The notes under the pieces were generated by a model. That model was not told the DNA's origin. It saw nothing but the letters and a program-made list of their open reading frames with translations, and searched no databases. This document shows positions 56,178 to 64,000 of a stretch of 64,000 bases of DNA, piece by piece. The first letter of the stretch is position 1. Each line of letters opens with the position of its first letter. Source of the DNA: Selaginella moellendorffii (taxonomy: Eukaryota; Streptophyta; Lycopodiopsida; Selaginellales; Selaginellaceae); contig NW_003314275.1 of the NCBI RefSeq assembly GCF_000143415.4, positions 1,185,980 to 1,249,979 on the forward strand, read 5' to 3'. Both the position numbers and the translations under genes were made by a program.

Positions 56178-56327
56178 TCTAAAAGTGCAGAAAAGAAGTT
56201 AAGACCATACAAAAAATGATTGGAGAATGGCCTAAATCATAATATACCAAACAACCTCAATAGCATGAGGCCACATGCCATTATTCAAACATGCTATTGA
56301 CACCCATGTGAAATTTCGCATTCACAA

Positions 56328-56386
56328 AATTGGCATGAGCCCTCATGCCATTAGTGGTACCACTAATGGCATGAGGCCTCACGCTA
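56328..56386. promoter_or_regulatory. Large palindrome between the two divergent transposon genes
   Basis: A perfect 16-base palindrome TTAGTGGTACCACTAA (56351-56366) is flanked on each side by a GGCATGAG...CTCATGCC / GGCATGAGGCCTCACGC palindrome, giving a nested, nearly symmetric block of about 59 bases. It sits 150 bases from the transposase ATG and about 100 from the HAD gene's first good ATG, the position expected of a bidirectional promoter or transposase-binding site. Confidence 0.7.
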
Positions 56387-56491
56387 TCTTTGGCCCCTGC
56401 TAGCCTGTTGCTATATTCCTTTTGCCTTGCTGCAACTGTATATATTTTTGTGTGCGTGACTAGTCACCCATACGTGCATATGTGTGTGCTC

Positions 56492-57945
56492 ATGCCATTC
56501 ATTGCAGATCAAGGGCTGAGTGAAAGCAGCCAGTCACCACCTCCTAACTCAGATTCCTATGGCGGACTCCCCTTCCCCAATCTCAATGGAGAAGTACAAT
56601 GGATGAGGGATGCTTTTCAAGTCAGGGCCACGTTTTTCTCATCTCGTCGTCTTCGAAGGGTGCAAGAACGTGCAGAAACCATGTTAAGACAGTCGGGTGA
56701 GGATACGATCCTAGGTCACACACTAAAACAGGCTATGGATGTCTTGTATTTTGAGATGGAGACTCGGCCAGATGATTTTCCCAAGATGGTCCTGGAAGAA
56801 CAAGCCATCCAGCCTGAGCAGCCTATGGAAGAAATGCAGGAGGGGGATGAGGAGTCAGAGAAAGATAATGAGCAGGAAGAGCAGAAGGACGAAGAGGAGG
56901 ACAAAGAAGAGGAGGATGAAAAAGAGGAGAGTATTGACCCCACATTGCAGAGGAGAGTATTTCCGCCCTTCACGTTTCCTCGACCAAAACCCTCTCAACG
57001 ACCATCGGGAGCACCATTCGCTAATATTGTAGATGGTAAAATTGACTTGTACCATTTTTTATGCTGACGCATTTCATTTCAGAGTCACGGCGAAGGTACT
57101 ATATCATTTTTGATCTGAACGGTGTCCTTTTCTCCCATGAGCGTGGCTCGTCCTCGAATGTCACTGCACCCTCCAAAGCCTGCGGTCGCAAGTTGGTCAA
57201 AAGAGACAGATTCACATTAATCACACGGGAGAAACTGCGGGATCTAATAATGACCATGCGACACTTAAAACAGAGGGCCGGGTTCAATTTGCAATTGGGA
57301 GTTTGGACATCCATGATGCGCCACAATGCATTAACGTTGCTACAGATGATGCACGATCAGACGCGAGTAATATTACCATTTGACTTTCTCCTAACGCAGG
57401 AGGATTGCTTGACTATGGTCTATGTGAGGGGTAGCAAGCCCATTTTCGTCAAGCCAGAGGTTGTAGTGATGAACCGGACTGCTAGGTCAAGTGAAATCCT
57501 CATCATCGATGACTCGCCGATTAAAACTGTAGTGAACACGCACACATATGCAGTGCACCCCATCTCCTACAGTATGGAAACTAGGGAGAAGAAACCGTAT
57601 GTTCTGGGGGACCTTGCAAAACGGCTTGGAGCGATGGTGATAGAGAACTAGCCAGTCCAGGAGGTGGCTGCAGAAATCAACCAAATGGCAGATGGAATGG
57701 TATATCAAAAGCCATTTGATCGGACAGACACCAGTCATCATTTATGGCATGTATATTGTCTAGCCAAGCACTATCCGCATCTCCATAATCTGCTCAACCG
57801 GATGGGTTCTTCGACCACTGAACATGAGTGTGGACGTATTAGAGAAGAGATGGCATTACTATTGGGTTTAAATCCTGATAGTGTGGAGAGTGATGAAATT
57901 CCAAGATTATTGTATAGGCGTTGGAGGCAAAAAATAACAGTCTGA
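56492..57945 (+). pseudogene. FCP1/NIF-like HAD phosphatase-like gene of the transposon, interrupted by TAG
   Basis: Exon 1 56492-57035 (alternative ATG at 56480): Ser/Pro start, RDAFQVRATFFSSRRLRRVQ, then an extremely Glu/Asp/Lys-rich block and a Pro-rich end (FPRPKPSQRPSGAPFANIVD). Intron 57036-57082 (GT-AG, phase 1). Exon 2 from 57083: RRRYYIIFDLNGVLFSHERG (HAD motif I with Asn at the second position, D-x-N-G), LQLGVWTSMMRHNALTLLQM (motif II area, W-T-S-M), ILIIDDSPIKTVVNTHTYAV (motif III, D-D-S), as in FCP1/NIF-type CTD phosphatases; plant relatives with D-x-N-G exist. An in-frame TAG at 57649-57651 stops it, but the same frame continues as PVQEVAAEINQMADGMVYQK and on to 57945. CAG-to-TAG change is the simplest explanation. 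Confidence 0.7.
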
Positions 57946-58363
57946 GATGGCATGTATTTATTTAAAAATGTAACTTATTATGGCATGGGGTTCCATGCCA
58001 TTGTATTAATATTAAAAGACAATTCTTTGAGAGGATTTGCATTATACTAGAAGTGTTACAGCATGTTATTGGAAGTCTACAAAGTTGTTTTATTAATAAG
58101 GGGAAAGTAAAGATTGAATGGGGACTTGGGCTCCACCTAGACTCGGAGCAACTGAGCCAATATTAAAAGGATGGAAAGAAATTGGACGACGATGACAAGG
58201 AGAAGAGAGAGGTGAAGCAGTGGCAGAGGGAGGAGAAGTGATTGAGTAGACATTTCCTTGTTTAAAATAAAATGGCATGTGCCTCAATGCAGTTGAATTT
58301 TGTTATATTTATATACTATATAAAGGTTTGGAAACCTTATTTTACAAGTGGGATAATGACAAT

Positions 58364-58387
58364 TCCCACTTTAACGAAATAGAGCTT
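58364..58387 (-). repeat. Right terminal inverted repeat of the transposon
   Basis: 24 bases, TCCCACTTTAACG...AGAGCTT, the exact reverse complement of the left end; followed by ATAA. With the inner AAGTGGGA at 58346-58353 it could fold into an 8-bp-stem hairpin (AAGTGGGA / TCCCACTT). Confidence 0.92.
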
Positions 58388-61300
58388 ATAAAGCTAAAAT
58401 AAAAATTAATCATTATAAAAGATTATCAATCATCCCATTGATAAAGATACACAAATACTATTGAAAAACAATTCACCATCCCAAAGAATGCAAACCATCC
58501 ATAACCAATAAAATCAAGCAAAACCCTAAAAAGAATAATTAAGTATCCCAAATAATGATCATAATGATCGCTAAATGTAAACATTAATTGAAAACACGTC
58601 TAGCCAACAGCTTTGAACATAACCGAAGAGGCTTTATACACGATCAACACTCAGCTAAAATTAAAGTGAAAACTATGAAATAGACTCATATAGGTACACA
58701 ACTTCCTAATAGATAAAGATAAACTTGTGTTCACACTGCCTTTAGTCAAATTTAAGAAAAATTTATGAGAGAGCATCATAATAATTACTTGAACTAATAG
58801 ATTAATCTCTATAGTTTTAATTGCACTCATAACTATGTCTAGGAAAGATCCACTAGTGCAATGCTAAATAGCTCTTACGGTAATATGGTAATAACTCATG
58901 ATAACTAATGATAGACTAACATTAATTTTACCAACTCAAAATGTACCTTAAGTTGCTAATATGCCTCATTCACAAGCCCAAGTGTAAACTTGAGCAAATG
59001 ATATATCTTACATCCATCTTATAAGCCCAAGTGAAATATACAATATAGTATAAAAAGGTAACTAAAATTCATACCCAAAAAATGCATACAAAGCCAAAAA
59101 CTCGAGTTCCACTCTATTGTCCTTAGCCCACATGTCCAAAGGTTTAGGTTTCACTTCATGGTTATAAATTACTATATGGTAAAGGGTGAAAACTATGTGC
59201 ATTACATTTAGTATCAAAGGATAATAAGATTGGGTGACTAATCTTGTTGCATACACCAAGATAAAAATGATGATCCAAGTGGGTATATATTTGGTTGCAA
59301 AGGGCCTTGGGCCACTAAACAAAGGAACAAGTCAAACTTTCGAGCTTACAGCTAAGGAGCAAGGGAATCAAAGCATAGAACAACTTTTAAGTATATAGCA
59401 CAAAGAGTGAAGAGACAAGAGCATGGAGCAATATTGGAACAATTCTAAAGCATTTAGCATCCCACTGCCAAGACTAGCAAGAAAAATGAAGCCAAATGAA
59501 GACAAATAAAGTCTAGCACTATTTCAGTATACTAATGGCCTAATGCAAGCATATGGGTACTCCACTAACTTACATAATATAGAGTTTAAGATTAAACCCA
59601 AGCTAAATGTAGAATAAGAATAGATATGCAAGCAGGGAGCTAGATTATACCTCAAGTTGATTAGTCATACTCAACTTACCCACTATTTCTACTATACATT
59701 TAGAACCCTTCAATAATGATATAGAAAATCAAGTAACAAAAAAAAAACACTTCATCACTCAATACAATGATGAAGAGGTAAATATTTTATCTTGTATAAC
59801 TTCCCAAACAAAGCAAAAGAAGGAAGCTTAAGTGAAATGAAATTATACTTAAACTTAGGCATCCAAAAGAAGAAAGACCCGATCTAGGCAATGCTTGTCA
59901 TAAACAAGTGAGAAGCAATTAAGAACAATTATAAAATCATGTAGTATATAAGTAGCACTTAGACGTGCTGAAAAGTAACCCTCACTCACTGTTGTATATA
60001 TTTGCATTAAATTAACTACCTATGACTGTTTATGTAAAGTAGAGTTAAGAGAGTGACATATGCTTATACTTACTTATGCCTTTGGGGTTTGAGGTTGAGT
60101 TTTATTCGTTTCTATTCTATTCTCCTTTTTTTCTTCTTCTTCTTCTACATTCTTGTCACTGTTTGTTTGTCATATTTTACAAATAGGGGCAAGAACACAA
60201 GTATAAGTAGAAAAAGCTTTATTCATTTTTGGCGATCACAGTGGGATAAACCATCACTCTTTGGTTTGAAAAACAACCGGGAGAAAATTATTTGTGAATT
60301 TTAAATATGCTCAGCACTAAGAATCACAAGTAGATTTCTTCAGTGATTGCAAAGGTCTTTAACCCAGAAAACACTGAACAAAGGAGCTCTTTATGCTATT
60401 ATAGTGATTTAATACCTAAACAAAGCAAGAAAGATACTTCTTCAACCATCATACAACCCATAGAGCTTGGGATGAGTTTGAAATTGGAATTCAACATACA
60501 TTACCAAGAAACTCAAGTTTAAATTGTGTTACTAGCAATTTCTTGAGAAAAATCCAAAAGAAGAAGGAATGGAATTTGTTTCATATGGAAAACATAGTCA
60601 ACTACTCTAGAATTCTTTCCTTCTGAGCAAGTTCTCACTTGGGTTTTTGGAGGCTACATTCAGCATTGTCTCATAATTTTTCTAGGTATACACAAGTAGA
60701 AAAATTAGTCAATTATAACTCTTATTTTCGACTCTAGCTTAAAGAGAGCTAAAGTTAGTCTTAGTGAAGAATAAATTGGGGAATTATTCACCCAAATCTT
60801 ATGAGGCTTTGATACAAGTAGAATTATAATTAAAATATTGTACTGTCTCAAAGCTTTGATCTAAGATCCTTTAGATTGGACTATTACCCAGACACGATTT
60901 GAAAGTAGATTTATCCCAAGTTTAAGTCTTTTATGTATATTGCAAGAGCTTATAAGACTTGAATAAAACTCGTAAGTCAAAAATTTAGAAACAATTATAG
61001 TACACCTAGGTGAATTAATCAAGGTTCATCTCTTAGACATAGAGAATTTGCAAACACTACTTAGTGTGAAAGGTGCCACTCTTTTATAGATTTTGAGAGC
61101 ACTCACATCACATCTAACCCCATAGGGAGGAATCAAGGGCAATCATGTAAAATGTGCCTTATATCCTCTAAAGTGAGGCATAGATAAAGAGCAAATATAC
61201 AAGTGAATAGGCATGAAAATCCACCTTTCATACTAGTTAAGTGACGTTCAATTACTAAAGGAAATATTCATCAATTTATGCATGAAACACCCTTTGCAAG

Positions 61301-62617
61301 GCATGAACCACCCTTTGTGAGATGTAATCCACAAGTGTATATACCTCCTCACAAAAAAGAATTCCCACCTAGTGAATATTTACCACATAGGCAAAATTAT
61401 ACAACTACTCTAGTAAAAATTGTAGCTTAATTTCCACCTACATTTGGAACGCACAGATCACCTCGTATGTTAATTGAGTTTTTGCTAGACGAAGCAATCG
61501 ACAGGCTTCACACCATAAATGTAGAACAGAGAGTTGTAAAGTTTGCTACTATGCGTATGCATTAGTCTTGGAGACACTACTATTGTCAATTTGATCTCTA
61601 AAAAACTAGAACAAGCTTAGAGATATTAGAAAAGGGTTTTTGTCTAAAAAGATGAAATAGCCTCAGACACATGGAAATTTTGAAATACATTGCAAAGCTT
61701 AAAAAAATTTCATATAAATTTGAGCAAAAACTTGTATTGAACCATTATAATTATTGGCGAAGAGATTAAAGAGAAATTTGCCTTGAAAAGCAATTTTTGT
61801 TTGAAGCAAAGTTTTCCACAAATTAGATATCACATGTTGAAAAGCTATATAACGTCATTCCATAAATAAATTGATCTATAATAGGTTATCATATGCTAAA
61901 CAATTTGATATAGTAGATTACCATGTCAACTAGACACGTCCTATGTGTTGGTTCCATTCTGATCCAAGTGCTAGTTATGGTAAATGTCTAAATCTGCTTA
62001 AAAAGCATATCTATAAAATGTAGAAAGTGTCTTGAACCCTATGGTGTTATTCCACAACTAAGAATAAGGGCCTTTATATCATTTGGCACCAACGGTTGAA
62101 CTGGTGTTGTATATCCATGTTGATCTCCACTTGAGTCACTTGTATAGTTTTCGTAAAGTTCTTCCAGAATCCATTAGTGAATTTAGAGTCTTGATCACTC
62201 ACCGACAAGGAAATGACTAATAGAGTTAGCCACCCTTGCTACTTCAAGTACCACTCGGCTTACAAAGGAATGAATGCACTGGATTCGGAGGGTAGAAGGA
62301 TGGAGCATAGTAGGGGGGATATAGGGGGTTCCAAATGTATAATAGGGATAGTGGTTGGAATGTATATGCAACCACCTAAAATATTAGTTTAGCTTCTACT
62401 AAGCTATGTTGCTTTTTGTTTGACGTTTGGCTTGGGTCTAAGCCTAAGCTCCATGTTACTTTAGTTGGTGGGGTACCCTCCTCCTTATGTTAAGCCACCG
62501 GTATGCTGAAATTATGCCAGACACTGTCTGACTCTAATTTGCATGCAAGTGTTAGATATGGGGAGCTAGTGCTTGTATGATTGAGAGTGTACTAGACCTC
62601 TCCAAATTTAAGTGCAC
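58388..62617. other. AT-rich decayed repeat DNA
   Basis: About 4.2 kb without a supported gene. The stretch 61200-61580 translates in pieces into retrotransposon gag-like sequence (see that entry). 59190-59215 has TAGTATCAAAGG, similar to the primer-binding-like site at 62624. Elsewhere only short AT-rich frames and homopolymer runs are seen. Confidence 0.5.
61230..61580 (+). mobile_element. Decayed retrotransposon gag fragment
   Basis: Read across frames, it gives FPPSEYLPHRQNYTTTLVKI, then PTFGTHRSPRMLIEFLLDEA, IDRLHTINVEQRVVKFAT: the P-x-F-x-G-x-x-x-P...F-L-x-x-x-x-x-R-L...V-x-x-A-x pattern of plant Ty3/gypsy gag. Stops interrupt it. A different gag lineage from the one starting at 62.6 kb. 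Confidence 0.45.
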
Positions 62618-62623
62618 TACATT

Positions 62624-64000
62624 TGGTATCAAAGGAATTGTCTCAACAATTCTTATCTAACTATTGTTAGAATTTTTTACTCAAATTGCATACATAGAGA
62701 CTTTTCTAATAGATTCAAAGTGATATATGTAAAATTAGTTGAATTGCACCATTTGGTAATAATGTTGTATACATGTTTCGTTATTGATAAAGGCATGCAT
62801 ATAGCTAGCAAGATGGTGAAAAGGAACCATGTTGATGACATTAAAACCTTTAGACAAGCGAATTGAGAAGACGAAACTCCTATTAGAGATGTTGTAGAAG
62901 AGGTTGAGGCTAAGTCAAAAGAGGAAGAGCTTAATTTTGTGACACTATAGCATACGGCTCAAGGCATTGAGATCAAGAATTTGTGAAAGGAAGTTCACAA
63001 ATTGAAGAAGGAAAACAAGAAGAGGAAAAAAAAACTTGAGGTAGCTAAATCAGCTAAACCTAAGCAACCAAACTCTTCAAATTTTGAGGATCATGAAGTT
63101 TTGTAACCACCCCTAGTTGCAGAAGTTTCAAAGTTCAAGCCTCCGAAACTACCCAATTTTATAGGCATGCAAGACTATTAGGTTTTGGAAGACTGAGTCT
63201 ACAATATGGAAAACTATTTCATAATGACAAACATAGATGATCATACAAAAGTTGCATGCACACAATCCTTTCTTACTGATCCAAAATTGGTGGCATTAGG
63301 TGTGCCCTAAAAAAGGTTGGACTAAGATCTAGTCTTGTATCCATAAGAAATACTTGCCAAATGATTTTGGTTTGAGACTTTATGCAGCACTGTGGCAATT
63401 AAAATAGAATGGGAACCTTATGCATTATGTTAATGCGTTTTCTTATAAGTGCATCATGATTGCAAATATGAATGATAAAGATGCTTGAAGTTATTTTTAG
63501 AAGGTTTAAGTTCACTTTTTTGCAATGAGATTTTGAAGTTTAAGTTAAAGATGTACCTAGAATGTAAAGAGGCAGCACAACAAGTTGCCTTCAATCACTC
63601 ACTTATGGAACAGTATCAGCAGCCGTATGTTAGTACCTTAAACAAGAATAAAAACTCCAGGAATAAACAAGGTGATCGGAAATAGAGGGTGGAAGGAAAG
63701 TTCTGCTCTAAAGACTCACAAGCAATGGTTAACAAAGGTGGTAATTGGTGACCACTAGCAGATTCTTCTAGTCCTAAGTCCTTTGTTCCTCCTCCTGGTG
63801 GGTACAAGTAGCAATAACTTGCAAAATCCGCTCTTAGCGGAATAGGTAGTGTGGGTTATTACTTCCATTGTGGAGAGGCAAGACATAAGTCCTTAGAATG
63901 TCCTAAAAAGCATAAAACAAGGTTTCATGTTAATGTTATGAGGGAAGATGGTGGTGGCAAAGCTAAAGGGGTTAACAAGTTGGTCAATGCAGACTATGAG
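62624..64000 (+). mobile_element. 5' part of a decayed Ty3/gypsy-type LTR retrotransposon (PBS + gag), cut by window end
   Basis: TGGTATCAAAGG at 62624-62635 matches the initiator-Met-tRNA primer site consensus (TGGTATCAGAGC) in position and most bases. Downstream, gag is readable despite several stops and frameshifts: PKLPNFIGMQDY, NMENYFIMTNIDDHTKVACT with QSFLTDPKLVALG (63208-63303), KLFLEGLSSLFCNEILKFKL and MYLECKEAAQQVAFNHSLME (63485-63624), and a zinc knuckle HCGEARHKSLECPKKHKTRF (63871-63930) whose first Cys is lost. pol would lie beyond the window. The upstream LTR should end just before 62624 but I could not find its start. Confidence 0.7.

Larger units (their letters stand above)
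52266..58002. repeat. Dispersed GGCATG...CATGCC palindromes inside the transposon
   Basis: A 24-base motif, consensus AATGGCATGRGGCCNCATG then CCATT, recurs at 52266-52287 (half), 52353-52376, 52953-52975, 53113-53137, 53259-53282, 54599-54622, 54656-54678, 56259-56282, 56328-56352, 56363-56386 and 57979-58002, with weaker copies at 57947 and 58270. Arms are 8-9 bp and the centre is GC-rich. A second motif, TTCGGCTTGTTCACCTTGAA, occurs at about 53171 and 53293 and inverted at about 51910. Subterminal repeats like these are transposase-binding sites in other DNA transposons. Confidence 0.8.
51723..58387. mobile_element. DNA transposon, 6665 bp, with TIRs, TSD, transposase and HAD-like gene
   Basis: Bounded by perfect 24-bp terminal inverted repeats (51723-51746 and 58364-58387; outer end AAGCTCTATTTCG) and flanked by the direct repeat ATAA (51719-51722 and 58388-58391), a 4-bp target-site duplication. 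Inside are a small acidic gene (-), a transposase-like gene (-), an FCP1/NIF-like HAD gene (+) divergent from it, and more than ten GGCATG...CATGCC palindromes in the non-coding parts and twice within the transposase frame. The transposase signature (D in HDKMDQ, D in LQTDNAGSENKN, then LMVGHTHEDIDAMFS) resembles proteins annotated with DUF7869 in mosses, lycophytes, cnidarians and oomycetes; I cannot place it in a named superfamily. Frame damage in both large genes suggests an inactive but fairly young copy, since the TIRs are still identical. Confidence 0.85.

Noticed and set aside
52266-58002. Regularly seen palindromes suggesting a CRISPR array
   Set aside because: Spacing is irregular (tens to over a thousand bases), copies overlap coding sequence, and the genome is eukaryotic; they fit transposon subterminal repeats.
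59062-59322. 86-codon minus-strand open frame
   Set aside because: Hydrophobic reading in AT-rich repeat DNA near a TAGTATCAAAGG relic; no family similarity.

Overview
The window looks like nuclear DNA of a small-genome, early-diverging land plant; a lycophyte such as Selaginella moellendorffii is the best guess. Reasons: plant-only families (NPF transporters, MCTP, 12-oxophytodienoate reductase, plastid acyl-ACP desaturase, RLP4-like protein, kinase-PP2C fusion); very short introns, mostly about 50-100 bases with GT-AG ends; tight gene packing; telo-box (AAACCCTAA) promoters; and an ORAI-type channel gene, a family I recall as kept in mosses and lycophytes and lost in flowering plants. The species is inferred, not proven.

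Layout. 0-44.6 kb is gene-dense and fairly GC-rich. In order: a partial lectin gene (+), OPR (-), ORAI-like channel (+), two tandem NPF transporters (+), kinase-PP2C fusion (-), RLP4-like malectin/LRR protein (-), YqgF-type nuclease (-), a tandem pair of LRR genes of which the second is broken (+), an F-box gene (+) with a remnant of its tail, a C2-only protein followed by a full QUIRKY-type MCTP (+), MICU-type calcium regulator (+), acyl-ACP desaturase (-), an uncertain small gene (+), NUP155 (-) head-to-head with NOT3 (+), and intronless presenilin (+). Local duplication is the main theme: NPF pair, LRR pair, C2/MCTP, F-box tail, and presenilin+lectin.

44.6-47.5 kb is the transition to AT-rich DNA. 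A presenilin+lectin unit has been duplicated; the second presenilin is a relic, while the two lectin genes stay about 96% identical in protein.

47.5-64 kb is AT-rich repeat DNA. The standout is a complete-looking DNA transposon at 51723-58387 (6665 bp) with perfect 24-bp terminal inverted repeats, a 4-bp target duplication ATAA, many internal GGCATG...CATGCC palindromes, and two divergent genes: a transposase with a D...D...HTHEDID signature and an FCP1/NIF-like HAD phosphatase-like gene. Both carry in-frame TAG codons, and the transposase also has a frameshift, so this copy is probably dead. The last 1.4 kb is the start of a decayed LTR retrotransposon (primer-binding-like site, then gag with zinc knuckle).

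Functional links: ORAI-like, MICU, C2-only and MCTP genes are all calcium-related; OPR and the desaturase are lipid/oxylipin genes; NUP155 and NOT3 share a 152-bp divergent promoter. These are neighbours, not an operon.
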